A DNA stretch of 64,000 bases, taken from Cryptomeria japonica. Its lineage: Eukaryota > Streptophyta > Pinopsida > Cupressales > Cupressaceae. The notes under the pieces are model-generated. The model was not told where the DNA came from. It saw nothing but the letters and a program-made list of their open reading frames with translations, and made no database searches. Position numbers and translations under genes: made by a program. Shown in pieces: positions 1 through 11,186 of this stretch (within the stretch, counting starts at the first letter, position 1; each line of letters begins with the position of its first letter). The stretch covers positions 194,523,195-194,587,194 of the forward strand of contig NC_081415.1 in the NCBI RefSeq assembly GCF_030272615.1, given 5' to 3'.

Positions 1-1615
1 GAGAGATATTAAGCATGAAATAGAAAGCATATAAACATAGAATGAAATAGCTAATGAAGATGCTCATAATTGCTCCTCCCTTGTTCCTCTCCTCTCCAAG
101 TCCCAAATGAGTGTAGCTCTCAGCTTTTAGCACTAGCCATGGATGCCATATGGAGATTCAAGATAGTTGAATATGATAAGCAAATACTATGCAAGAGTAG
201 ATAGTGATGCTATGAAAAAGCTCTATGCTAATGCCAGTATAACAACAATACTCTAAATGCTTCTCCTTTTGCTTGAGGAGAAGGGTTCTATTTATAGAAG
301 AAATAGGGAAATGAAGGGTTAAGATTGAGCAATCTTAACAAGGGTTAGGATTGAAAGTTGGGGATCCATGTGCACAATTGGCACCAATAAAATGGTGACA
401 AGTTTCAACATAGGATTGGGTTGAGAGAAGAGGTTGGAGGCATTAAAGGCCTGAGAAGACCTCATGGTTATCTAGAAGGTAAGGGTCAAGTCTAAATTAA
501 GATTACCCATTGGATTAAGAGTTAATCCAAGGATAAACCTTTGTGCAAATGATTAAGAGATAATCATGGTCAAAGCATTAAAGGCTTGATGAGACCCTTG
601 GGTTGGGTAGAGGTTGAGTCAAAACAAATGTTTTAACCATGTGGGAGGGTTTGAGGTAACCATTAATGGTTATTGGAGACTTTGGGGATTAAGTGGTTGA
701 AGGTTGAAAGCCTTCAAAGGTTATCCAAGACTTTCAGGGTTAATTTGTTGAACACACAAAGCATTAATTGCTTTTCAAAGACTTTGGAGTCTTTGAGAAG
801 TGACTCCAATTTGCTTAGGAATGTGACAATATTTAGGGGATGGATTAGGCTAATTAGGAAGGGTTTAGAAGAATCTAGAAGGGGTTTAGGCATACAAGTG
901 GATTTTGTAGGAAAATGCAAGTGGGAGAAATTTTGGTATTTTCAATTAAAATAAAATCATTTATTTCAATTAAATGGTGTAAGTTGAATTTGGATAAATA
1001 TTTAAATAAATATTAATTTATTTAAATGAGAAAAAGAAGATAAAGCATTTAAAATGCTTGAAGACTTTGAGGGAAACCATTAAAGGCTTGAAGACTTTAA
1101 GGAAAACCATTAAAGTCTTTAAGAAGACTATAGAAGGAAGCCATCAAGTTTGAAGACTTTAAAGCCATCAAGTTTGAATACTTTAAGGGAAACCATTAAA
1201 GGTTTCAAGTGGGTGAGGATAAATAGGATTTTAAATAAATAATTTATTTAAAATAGTTGTGCAACTTGCTTTTGTAGGAAAATACAAGTGGCTAGAGGAT
1301 AAAGGTGATTTAAATAAATGTTAATTTATTTAAATGTGAGAGGTGGGATTTTGGGGGATTTAAATAAAAATTAATTTATTTAAATGTGAGAGAATATTTT
1401 AATTAAATAAATATGATTTATTTATTTAATTAATGGTCCGAATTTGGTTAAGTGAATTAAATCAAATAAATTGAATAATTTATTTAATTAATAGGAGAAG
1501 AGGGTTAAGATGAATTAATTAAATATTAATTTAATTAATTCATTAATTGATGGTTAAATAATTAAATAAATACTAAGTATTCATTTAATTAAGTGGACAG
1601 ATTTATGTGACTACA
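1..1615 (-). mobile_element. Partial LTR, Ty3-type, cut by window start
   Basis: On the minus strand the block begins TGTAGTCACATAAATC at 1615, like the TGTAG start of the other two Ty3 LTRs here. It is full of short self-complementary A/T motifs (TTTAAATAAATTAATT style), as in Element A's LTRs. A minus-strand TATA box (CTATAAATAG) lies near 288-297, so U3 is about 1.3 kb and R/U5 runs toward the window start. No purine-rich tract precedes the TGTAG edge, so this is either a 5' LTR whose body lies left of the window or a solo LTR. The left edge and TSD cannot be seen. Confidence 0.55.
288..297 (-). promoter_or_regulatory. TATA box of the partial LTR
   Basis: Minus-strand CTATAAATAG in the LTR-like block, in the place expected for the U3/R promoter. 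Recognised by motif and position only. Confidence 0.4.
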
Positions 1616-1774
1616 GTATCAATAAATGAGTAGATATTAATAAAGCTTTCAAATTAGCATCACCTCATCATATGCCCTAGGCACATACATTTTCTCCATC
1701 TTTGAAGCCATTCCTAATTCCATTTATAGTAAAAATTAGAACAAATTAACATACAATTATATTGATATATAGAA

Positions 1775-2010
1775 TTATTTCAAAACTAATATTGAAACTT
1801 CTAATATTAAAAATCTATGGATTGAGGGGGACTCAAAAAATATTATCGAATGCCTTTTAGGTAAGTCCTCCCCCTCATGGACCATCAAAAATTGGATCAA
1901 CAAAGCTATATCCCTCATTAGCAACATTGAGAATGTAAGAATCTCACATGTGTTTAGGGAAGCAAATGTGGTCATTGAATATTTTCCAATGAAGGAGTAA
2001 AGCTCTCTGG
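1775..2010 (+). pseudogene. RNase H-like domain, LINE ORF2 C-terminus (decayed)
   Basis: The plus strand reads as an RNase H fold fragment of the kind found at the C-terminus of plant LINE ORF2: LWIEGDSKNIIECLLGK (acidic residue after the third strand), then WTIKNWINKAISLI, then ISHVFREANVVIEYF, which corresponds to the usual HV.RE.N..AD motif with the final Asp region altered. It stops soon afterwards at the TAA in AAGGAGTAA. No upstream reverse transcriptase is present. The family normally cleaves the RNA strand of RNA/DNA hybrids; this fragment is not a working gene. Confidence 0.55.
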
Positions 2011-2349
2011 ATGATGAACGTGCCAATCCTACAAGGATCTAGAAGTGGGGGTGAAATCCTTAATTGGATATGATGTTATGCATGGAAAAGTTGCCATTTT
2101 TAAAAATGTTTAAGTGGATTAGAGAAAGGTATTGTTTCATCCACTACATCATTGGTGCCATTATTATCCCTTCAAACTGCATGAAGTGGCACATTTTGTG
2201 GGTTCCTAGTCATTGTTGTAAATTTGTATCCAAGATAATTTGCTTTGCAAGTGAGAAGAAAAAAACCTATGAAAAAATGGGGGTAATAGGAAAAGGGTGG
2301 AGAAGAAAAGATATGAAAAGAATCAGAAGAAGCAGAAGGTTTAGAAACA

Positions 2350-3487
2350 GATTATTAAAGGGGGCCTGAAACCTTTCCTAGAAAAGCTTCATGGTGTTAA
2401 CCCTGACATTGTGACGTATTTCATCAAAAATTGGAAGGAGGAAAGCATCATTTTTTGTGAAAGAAAAGTGATAATCAATGAGGGTCTTACTAGAGAAGTT
2501 ATGAGCATCTCTACTGAAGGTATGAAATTCTTTCGTGGTAGGAAGATATCTGATGAAGCGGTTGTTATATTCCCTAAATCAGAGGAGGAGAGGGAAGCTT
2601 TGGTAAAGGTTTCAAAAAGCTACTTTGAGGCTAGCACCATAAAAAATCTTTGGAGGGAGGTACTTAGAGTGGTGATGGAATATATAACTGTGGATGGGAG
2701 ATTCACAAGGGTTTATGGCTACCACTTCAGGTACAAGGTCAGGATTTATTTCCCCCATTATCTGTTGTGTTCTCTTAAATACTATATTCTGGAACACTGT
2801 AAAAATTCTAAGAGTGCCCCTGGTTTGCATGTTGGTCTTATCCAGCTCATTCATGAGCACTTTGCTAGTCTGCCTGCACCATCAAATCCCATTTTGCCCC
2901 CGAAATCAGATGGGTATGACACTGAAACCAATATGTTTGAGGGAAAATCTGATGGGGATCCAGATTGGGAAGATGAAATTTCTCCTCCCCCTAAAAGGAT
3001 GCTTAAAAAATCCCCTTTTAGTAGGCCTTCGAGAAAACTAGAAACCTCTGTGAAAACCCTCTCCTTGGCTAAAAAGAAAATGAAAGCCTCTTCGAAGAAA
3101 AATTTGGTGTCTTACTCTGAGGATTTGTCAGGTGACCCTTCTGATAATTATAGTTCCCCTAAAGATTCCCTTTCCTCCCACCCTGCCACTAATAGAGAGA
3201 ACAGGCCAAGATTTCCAAAAGACCTCAAATCAGATGAACATTAATTTAAATTGGACAAGGAATCTCTAGATGATGTGTTGGCTTTTGTCAAGAATAGTGC
3301 AGTGGAACTTTTTAGGGTTTTTAAATGGGCCTTTCATGAAATCAAAGACCTTAACCTAAAGAACAAGCTAGCTGCTAGTAAACTAGAGGAGTTGGTTGAT
3401 AAAGTGCAGCCTCAGGAGTTCAAAGGGGCAATCTGGACTAAGGAAGAAAAGATATCCATGGCAGAGTGTTTACAAAGAACAATGTAA
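2350..3487 (+). pseudogene. Unknown LINE-associated 3' ORF, copy A
   Basis: An open frame runs from about 2350 to a TAA at 3242-3244 and continues in the same frame to 3487. It begins LKPFLEKLHGVNPD without an ATG. Features: a KLHG.N start, a middle segment with LWREVLRVVMEYITVDGRF, then LHVGLIQLIHEH, a Ser/Lys/Pro-rich basic linker (about residues 170-270), then a helical stretch LDKESLDDVLAFVKNSAVEL with coiled-coil character. The same blocks occur in copies B and C (KLHGKNHHL, MRYITLDGHF, LHEGLILLIMEY in B; LHGRFKRF, VHQGLILRLY in C). The function is unknown. It could be a nucleic-acid-binding (gag-like) LINE protein, but no named domain is visible. Confidence 0.5.
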
Positions 3488-4010
3488 CTTATTGATAAAA
3501 TGAAAAATAAAATGAGAAGAAAACCTTGCAACTTGAGGGGGATGTTAGCAAAATCAGGGAAACCTTTAATGCAATAATGAAACAAAGTCACAAGATCATC
3601 AAGAACTCTACAACCACGATGAAAATGATGGTGGACAAACTAGAAAAATCCTAGTAGGGCACTCTAATTGTGGACCTTGATACTAAAAGAGAAAAAGGCT
3701 AGAAAGAGGAGTCTTGTTTGTCCAAGAGAACCAGAGCCAATCTAAAGAGAAAGGCGGAGTCCTCTAATCAAGAGATTTAGGACCTAAAAAAAGTAGCCTG
3801 AGAGATGAATACTCTGGAGAATGAGATAGCTTAGACTATTAATTCTTTAGGTTAATGTTTTTTTCATTTTAGTCCTTGCTATCTTTTTGTTTATTTGACA
3901 TCTTTTCCATGCTAGTGAACTTATATTGTTTATTTTAATTTTTATCTGTAACTTGGTGTTTTCGAGTCCCTATAAAACCCACTTTTTCCTTAATAAAAAC
4001 CCAACATAAT

Positions 4011-5455
4011 AATAAATAGAGAATAAGCATAATCCATTTACAAACCTTTAATCTACACACAAGTCCAAAATGCCTTCAGCCTACCTCTGCATTTCTCTTC
4101 AATCTCGAAGAACGGACAAAACAAACTCTATGAGCAATACTCCTTCTACTAGATCACAACACTAAACTCATTAAATAATTTGAGTTTAGAGCTCAATACT
4201 AAAGAATTTTACTTAATTCTCTTTCCTTAAGAATTCCTCCAAGAATGTTTTTACAAAGCAATAAGACCCCCTTATATACATTTAAAAATGCTATTTAGGG
4301 GTTACAACAATAATATTTCCAAAAACCCCAATATCACCTATTTTAAATCCCTTTAGATTTTAAATGAAATAAAAATCATTTGAAAATCAGGCTTATAGGT
4401 TTCTCATTATCGGGTTTGTTTTGTATTTGTGAAAATTGGGGCTTGGGCCCCTTTTTATTTAGTCATCACCACCTAACATGCCAAATACAATTTCCTCCTT
4501 GTTTAGCTCTGAAGATCTCATGTAGCATGCTGGTAGGGCACAAAAATAGGGGATGGGGGTAGGGATAACTTTAAGAAAGCACTCCCTGGGCAAAAGTGTA
4601 AAATCCTAGCAAATTAGACATTATTTTTGGGAAGAAAATTTCATATTGATGGCGAAATTGTTTTCAAATTTGAGAAAAAAAAAAATTGTATTGGTGATTG
4701 TTTTTAGGGTATGAAAATTCCATAAAATCTTAGTGAATAAATCATTAATGTAGGAGGCCAATTTTTTTCATTTAAAGGAAAAAATATATAAGTGTATGGG
4801 CGAAAAGTTATACTTCGAAGGAAAAATTATTTAAGTGTATAGGCAATTTTTATCTACCATTAAAAAATTATTCAATTTTATTGGCTAATATTATTATTTA
4901 TGGAAAAATAAATATTTTATTGTCGATTTCATAAATTCATTGCCATTTTTCATTATCTTTTCATAGCCATTTTCATTATCTATTAATAGCCATTTTTGTT
5001 ATCTAATTAATGCAACATCACATCGATTCCAGACTCTACACAATGTATCGATAAGTGTGACTTCATCGACATATCAAACACAACTAAAATCCATCAATGA
5101 TTTAAAATTGTTTGATGATCGTTGACTAATGTATAGTTTTTTTTATGTCCAAATTTCTGAAGAAAACGTAGTTCTCCAGAAAGTCCCCAGAATGGAATTG
5201 GAGACAGTAGAAACATATCAAATCTTATCCTAATCGAGTACCGATACTTATTAATGTCTTGTCACTGACATTCTCTATCTGATTTCTACTCAACATGCAC
5301 AACTTCCAATCTAGTAATTGGTAGTGGTTTATGGTTGTTTCCAATTTCACACACGTGCTATTATGAGAAATTTATTGAGAGATACGAAAGATTTATAAAA
5401 ATTTAAAGGACAAAAGAATTAATATGGTTCATGAAGGAATTTCTAGTATCAAGAG
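4011..5455. other. No gene seen; AT-rich intergenic DNA
   Basis: AT-rich sequence with short open frames but no recognisable domain, splice pattern or repeat boundary. Confidence 0.5.
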
Positions 5456-5802
5456 CTATTTATCATCTGTGGGTTTTTTGTTCCCCTTCCATGCATTATC
5501 ATTTGTGGCATTATCACCCAAGTTGATTATATCATTCCAGCTAACCTGAGTATCTACCAGAAAATCTTCTTCAAGTTCATTGTGAGCTAAGATATCAGGT
5601 TCTCTACCTTCTTCAATATGTGGTGAAGGTTGTGAATCTTGTACTGGTACTTGTGATGATGTACCTTCTTGATTTTTACCATCATCTTTGCCAATGCCAA
5701 AGTACAAAGACAACATTTTGTGTTTTGTTGGCCTCTCTTGACCTTCCCCACATTCAAGATTCCAACCATTCTTCATGTTTCACATCTCCAAAAAAATAAA
5801 GG
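5456..5802 (-). CDS. Hypothetical small acidic protein (possible exon 2)
   Basis: A minus-strand open frame of 106 codons starts MKNGWNLECGEG and ends in TAG. It is hydrophilic and acidic, with no membrane segment or known motif. Splice signals make it more than a chance ORF: a TTTTTTTGCAG acceptor sits just upstream (exon from 5802), and a TATA box plus a GTGAG donor occur further upstream (6137-6144, 6006). An ATG-TGA mini-ORF precedes the chosen ATG in the exon. A donor-like CAG|GTTAGC inside the frame means the true product could be spliced further. I do not recognise the family, and it could be a gene fragment. Confidence 0.3.
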
Positions 5803-6005
5803 CTGCAAAAAAATATCAAGTTGTTGAAGAAGTAATAATAGACTAGACTATATGATTCATTGGCCCTACGACCTATAATCTATATGTTTGAGGTCTCTCG
5901 GGTGACCACTGATGGGTCCCCACTGAATAAGAATGAACTCAATAGTGAAATAGATAGAAATGAATTTAAAATAATATTATAACACTTCAAAATATGATCA
6001 CTCAC

Positions 6006-6112
6006 CTTTAGGTCACTAGCTATTGCCAATGCAGTCAGCAGCAATGGTTGTTCCTGGTTTGAAACTTCTCTATTGATCTGAATTGAGATCCTAGAGCCAA
6101 CCAAATTATGTA
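6006..6112 (-). other. Possible 5' non-coding exon of the hypothetical gene
   Basis: This lies between the TATA box and a donor (CTAAAG|GTGAGTG, last exon base 6006). It has no ATG on the minus strand, so it would be untranslated leader. The transcription start near 6107-6112 is inferred only from spacing to the TATA box. Confidence 0.3.
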
Positions 6113-6136
6113 GAGATAGTTCTGATCTTTGAATGT

Positions 6137-6144
6137 ATTTATAC
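6137..6144 (-). promoter_or_regulatory. TATA box, hypothetical minus-strand gene
   Basis: Minus-strand TATAAATA in GGTATAAATACA. Element A is inserted about 108 bp upstream of it. Confidence 0.35.
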
Positions 6145-6246
6145 CAATATTTATTTGGTGAATTCGGAGGGAATTTTATATGGTATACAAATATTTGGCG
6201 AATTCTGCTTAACTGTAACACGTCTTATGTAATTTCTGAGGCAATT

Positions 6247-6251
6247 ACGGG
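6247..6251 (+). repeat. Target-site duplication of Element A (left)
   Basis: ACGGG directly precedes the 5' LTR and recurs at 18770-18774 directly after the 3' LTR. A perfect 5-bp TSD is the Ty3 integrase signature. Confidence 0.9.
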
Positions 6252-7021
6252 TGTAGACACCCAAAATTGTCATGTTTAATTAAATAAATATTTTATTTAT
6301 TTAATTATCTAAGCCTAATTCTTCTATTAATTAAATAAATCTTTATTTATTTAATTAATTCATTTATCCTCTTCTAGCCTTATTTCTCATTTAAATAAAT
6401 ACATTTATTTATTTAAATTATCCTTTCCTAAATTAAATAAATATTTTATTTATTTAATTATCCCACTTCTTCTATTAATTAAATAAATCTTTATTTATTT
6501 AATTAATTCATTATCTTTTTCTACACATGACACATGTCATTCATCTCTTAATTCCTACACTACCTACCTCTTTCATTATTTTGGTATTTCTTTTACCTAC
6601 CCTCTAATCCTAGCCGACCTCTCTTTTTACACCTCTCAATCTTAACCCTCCATTTCATATTGTGTCTTCTATTTAAGGAGATGCTTCCTTCATTGTCAAA
6701 CCCTAATGACTAATCTTGAAGACTTGGCTACACTACGATCCTACTTGCAACCACATTCCGTTCTTTGTTGAGCTCTTGTGCATATAAAATCTGAGAGCAA
6801 ATATATATCAAGCAAGATCAATGGAGATAGGAAGAATGGAGATCAAAACCCTATTGGACATGTGATAGTATAAACTTTGTGATTTTGAGTTATTTGCATT
6901 GTCTTAGGTAATCTTCATATGTTATGGTGGATCTTTGTTGATTGTTAGGCTAGGGTTTAGTGGTTGGATTCATTTAGCCTTTCAATATTGTTATTATTGT
7001 TATCCATTTTCACCATATACA
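6252..7021 (+). repeat. 5' LTR of Element A
   Basis: Begins TGTAGACACCCAAAATTG and ends CACCATATACA. It is matched almost base for base by 17999-18769. The U3 part has five or more near-palindromic TTAATTAAATAAAT blocks. A TATA-like CTATTTAAG lies at 6669-6677, followed by a probable R/U5. Confidence 0.93.
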
Positions 7022-7024
7022 TTT

Positions 7025-7043
7025 TGGCACGCCCGGTGGGACC
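7025..7043 (+). other. Primer-binding site of Element A
   Basis: TGGCACGCCCGGTGGGACC starts 3 bases after the 5' LTR. The TGG start pairs with the CCA end of a tRNA. The tRNA was not identified with confidence. Confidence 0.75.
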
Positions 7044-7134
7044 CTTGTCCCTTTGCATTTGACCTTTTTGTTGCAGATTTTGCATTTTTGATGTTGCAGA
7101 TCGGACATTTTTCGATAACATTTTAGGTTTTTCT

Positions 7135-7371
7135 GCATCTGCGAGCATTCGGATCGCGTTTCTAAGTTTCGGGAGCGTCTGCAAAATCTAGAATTGCGCC
7201 TGTGTTTTTGCCAAATTTTATTTTGTAGGTTTCTGAAAGGTGCGTCTGTGTTTCCGAACCGCGTCTGCGTTGTTTCTGCCCGCGTCTGTGTCTAAGAGAG
7301 GCGTCTGTGTATTTTGGCCGCATTTGTGCATCACAGAACCGCGTCTGTGTCTGGTATAACAGCATTTGTGT
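7135..7371 (+). repeat. Phased GCGTCTGTGT array 1 (leader)
   Basis: Units matching GC(G/A)T(C/T)TG(T/C)GT start at 7135, 7156, 7175, 7196, 7242, 7261, 7282, 7301, 7320, 7341 and 7362. Steps are 21, 19, 21, 46, 19, 21, 19, 19, 21, 21. Spacers vary, while the 10-base core is kept. Confidence 0.8.
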
Positions 7372-7966
7372 TTTACTGTTTCGAAATTTTAAATTTTTCT
7401 TTGGTTCAATTTTCGGATTTCATACTTAGGGTTTCAGATCTGGTTTATTTTTGGACTAACCCTTGCAGATCTAGCTAACTAAGTTTGTGCAGCTTGTTTT
7501 GGGAGCAAAAATGTTTTTGTTGAAGGCCCCTTTTTCACAAAGTCTTTTGGGTTTTCTAAAATTTACCTAACTTGTGTGCTTGCAGGAAGGGGTGATCATT
7601 TGAAACAACCCAAACTACTAACAAATTTTGTTGCAGGTCCTTGGCTAGGGTTTTGAAATTTTGTTGTGTGCCTTGTTTTCATAGATTAGCAAACACTTCC
7701 ATTGGTGCACTAAAATTAAATCATTGTCATTTGTGTTTTGAGCAATAGGCTCCTTTTGTTTAATCTTTAGAGGGCCTGTCTTCCCGTGTGGTCATTAGGA
7801 CTACTAGTGAGAAGAGAACGACCCAAGTGGTAGCAAAAGAAAAGCCATCTTCTTCCAAGCCACTATAATCAAATGTATTCATGGTGAAAACTATGAATAA
7901 CGTGTGTTGATTAGTTCATACCGACACTATGTCTCCCCATAAACCCGTTTGATCAAATTTATTTGA

Positions 7967-8330
7967 TCATTTGTAGGGCGTAACCCCTACCGGCTGGGAG
8001 CCTTCTGTGTTTACAGAGCTGAAAGTGCCACATGTATGGCCACATGAGCGGATGCCCTTACTAGCACCTTTTTGTTTTAGAAGCCCAAATCCTTCTAGTT
8101 GTTGAGGCAGGAGGTCGGACCTCTGGTAGCGGCCCACACACATACGGTTCTTAGTAGAGATACAAAGTTCGCCATGGGGAGTTTTCATGGGGACTGATGC
8201 TTGGCTGACCTGAGAAGTGAGTGCCGAGGGTGGAGCCAGTGAGGTCAAGCATCTAAGTATCTGCTCTCAATAGCGTAGCCTCGGGGGTAAAACCCTATGT
8301 GGGATCAACAACTATTGTCTTGGCCAACCA
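7967..8330 (+). other. GC-richer leader block of Element A
   Basis: A stretch with many inverted short motifs and higher GC than the surrounding leader, ending near GTGGGATCAACAAC. Neither strand shows a domain. It could be a structured RNA (packaging or translation signal), but this is inference from composition and position. Confidence 0.3.
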
Positions 8331-8585
8331 TAAGAATTGTGCTTGTCTTATGTTAAACATTCAAACATTCAAGACCAAACAACAAAACATTGTGTCTTTT
8401 GTGTCTTCAAGTGTATGCAAAACATTTTACATCAAACAACACACTTTTGGAGTCTAAACACTTGCAAACATTGAGTCCTCATCAACATTGTGTCCTCTTG
8501 TCACGAAAAACAGTCAAACAATCGGATTTGGTCACAACAAAAACAACTTCACACATAGGAAAAATTGTACGAAGTTTACAGAAAC

Positions 8586-8714
8586 GCATCTGTGTCTATT
8601 TTAACCACGTCTAGGTCATCTAAGCACGTCTGTGAAGGGTAGAATAGTGTCTGTGTTTTTATCAGCGTCTGTGTCTGGGAATCGCGTCTGTGAAGTATAT
8701 AGAAGCGTTTGTGT
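8586..8714 (+). repeat. Phased GCGTCTGTGT array 2 (leader)
   Basis: Units at 8586, 8607, 8626, 8647, 8665, 8684 and 8705 (steps 21, 19, 21, 18, 19, 21), with the same core and orientation as array 1. Confidence 0.8.
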
Positions 8715-9270
8715 CAGGAATTGAAAACTTTTACAGTCCAGCAAACAAAGAGAAATCAGTTTCGGCATACTTGAGCTTCCTAGGTTGTCTCTTCAGGTTT
8801 CATCTAGCATTCAACCTGTCCTTAGGTCTCATACAGTCCATCATTGCTTCACATCTCATTTTACATTCATACTTGTCTAAACTTGAGTCAAAAAGGTCAC
8901 TTGCTTGTCCTCACTATACTCTTTCAACACACTACATACAACTACACTTTGCTAAGTGGTCCCTCATCAAGGTTTCTTACCTTTGGGTCTCATTTGGTCT
9001 TACTTAGAGTCAAGGTCAGCTTACCTCATCAAGAGAAACAATCATCTCTTTGGAAGTCACACCTACTCTACTACTTACATACTTGGTCTTACACTTTGGA
9101 CATTGCAAGTACACCTCAAGATTCATTTACACTCCATACAACTCTTGGTCTTCCATACTCTTTTCATTTGTCATCTAGTCTCTCACATCTTGGTCAAACA
9201 CCTAGTTCATGGTTGAAACCCGTCTTCAAAAATCTAGGAGAATAGCTAAAGAAGCTCAAGAATCCGCAAC

Positions 9271-11186
9271 ATGAGTTCTTATGAGTATGACAATGATTTA
9301 TTCTTTAATCCTGAGCACACTACATTACTTGACATGGATGTTTATAGAAACAATCCAAATGTGGAAAACGCAGACATGACAAACAACAATGCTACACACA
9401 ATGACAATGTGGACAACTTTTCAATACAATCAGCAGATATAGAAGAATCCATAATGAATCCTCATTTCAATAGATTGGTTGAAGAGATAATGAGAAGGGA
9501 TAGACAGTACTTTCTACACATGATGGCACAAAGTGGAGCTAAAATACCCCATGACCTTGACATGTCTCAACTTATGGAAAATCGACCCTCGCAAAAAACT
9601 CAATCCAACATGGATCAAAGGAGACCAAATAGTGGAGGAAATAGAGGATTGAATATGGTACCTGAATCACCTTCAGCTTTGCTTTAAAAACTAGAAATTC
9701 CACATACACAAGCTCAAACATATGATACTTACCTTCGAAGACCATCATGGAGGCCTTATGCAGATAGATATGCTCAATCACATGCTCAAGCTGTGGATCA
9801 ATCAAAACAAGTGGACATTCAAAGACATCCTCAAAATTTGGACACAAGGAAACCTCATGTCAAATTTGGGGGCAACACATTGGAACATGAAATGCCTATA
9901 GAATATGGTATATATGCACAAAATAGATATGGGGTTCCTCAACATGAAGTTATGCCAAGTGCTCCATATATGCCGCCTCAATATAGACCCCCTCCATATG
10001 GACATGTCTATGATCAGTATCATCCATACATGCAACAAGCTCCTCCTCAAATTGGTGTCTCAAACAGGGAATATGCTACAAGAAATAGATCGCCACCTAA
10101 TAATACTTTGGAGCAACAAATTAGAGATCTACAAAAGAAAATGGAGGACATGAGTACATCAAAACCAACATACACTATGAGAGACATATGTCCTTATCCC
10201 TTTGATAAGAGCATCCCAATGCCTCCATTTCCTGCACACTTTGTGACACCAAAATTTGACAAGTATAGAGGAAAAGGAGACCCCAAGGCACACATAAGAC
10301 AATTTTCACAGCCTGCATTGAGGTAGCGGTAGAAGAAACATATTTGATGAGGTTGTTCCCGCAGAGCTTAGATGATCAAGTTATGGAATGGTTTTCTCAA
10401 TTACCTCCTGGTATTAAGTCATGGGGCGACTTAGCAGAGGCATTTATTCAGCATTTCTCCTACAATATAGAAACGGATGTCTCAGTCACTACCTTGTGCA
10501 ATACTAAGCAAAAGGAAGGAGAGTCTTTTGCGTCATTTTTACAAAGATGGAGAAATTTAGCTAGCAGATGCTCTTGCGAAATCCCACAAAAACAAATGGT
10601 AGAAATGTTCACTCAAAACGTTAACAAGGATATTGGCTATGATCTCAAGAAAGCTTGTTTGTCCACCTTCAAGGATGTTATTGAAAAGGGCTTAGCAACA
10701 AAAAAGGTCTTAATTGAACAAGGAGTCATTAAGATATTCAAGGAAAACAAAGATGACTTTAAAGGAAAAGACAAGCCAAGATTTTGGAATAAGAACAAGA
10801 ACACAGTTAATGATGGTGTTGTTGATGCCAATACAGTGAGACCCAAGTTCATCTTTTCTGGATCAAGTTCTACAAACAATCAAGTGAATACTCAAACAAC
10901 TTCTAAACCACGAAGGAAGTACACTCCATTGGGAGAACCACTCGAATCAGTATTCAAAAAGCCAGTGGCAAACAAAGTGATCACAATTCCAAATTTTCCT
11001 CCATATGAACCAAAGGTCAAACCAAATTGGTGGAATGATGATGAGTATTGTGAATTTCATAAGAGCAAGGGTCATAAGATAGGAAATTGCTATCGACTGA
11101 AGAACATTGTGCAAGATCTCATTGATAGAGGTGACATTGAGATTGAGGGACATTCATCTAATCAAGAACATGAGATGTTTAAGGAA
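9271..11186 (+). pseudogene. gag: Element A gag (nucleocapsid precursor), broken
   Basis: Starts at ATG 9271 (MSSYEYDNDLFF). A TAA at 9685-9687 interrupts it, probably from CAA since the frame continues as KLEIPH. The frame then shifts at a T-run at 10303-10306, where one missing T accounts for the change. After the shift comes the retrotransposon gag core (LMRLFPQSLDDQVMEWFSQL, then FASFLQRWRNLASRCSCEIP). Near 11045-11095 lies a zinc-knuckle-like CX2HX4HX4C (YCEFHKSKGHKIGNCYRLKN) typical of Tat gag. Gag would package the element RNA into cytoplasmic particles. A second indel near 11186 restores the starting frame for pol. Confidence 0.85.

Larger units (their letters stand above)
1770..4010 (+). 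mobile_element. LINE-family copy A (RNase H plus extra 3' ORF)
   Basis: Degenerate non-LTR retrotransposon copy sharing order and 3' end with copy B at 28731-31009: an RNase H-like segment, a second ORF, a coiled-coil-like tail, then a 3' UTR ending in GTCCCTATAAAACCCA and an A-rich tail (TTAATAAAAACCC). The 5' edge is uncertain because the sequence already lies inside the RNase H when first recognisable, which suggests 5' truncation. I could not find a convincing TSD for this copy. It is assigned to the LINE class through copy B, which has a clear TSD. Confidence 0.55.
7044..9270 (+). other. Long untranslated leader of Element A
   Basis: About 2.2 kb between PBS and the gag ATG with no conserved reading frame. 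It contains two arrays of GCGTCTGTGT-type repeats and a GC-richer block near 7967-8330. Long leaders are usual for Tat elements. Short ORFs at 8390-9245 overlap in several frames and show no domain. Confidence 0.7.

Noticed and set aside
2411-3244. Host gene coding a 277-residue protein
   Set aside because: The same blocks occur in LINE copy B inside a TSD, and the frame lacks an ATG, so it belongs to a retrotransposon.
7135-7371. CRISPR-like array (short repeats with unique spacers)
   Set aside because: Repeats are 10 bases and degenerate, spacers about 10 bases, no cas genes, and the array is inside a plant retrotransposon leader.
8390-9245. Possible extra gene in the Element A leader
   Set aside because: Three overlapping short frames with no conserved motif; a non-coding leader explains them better.
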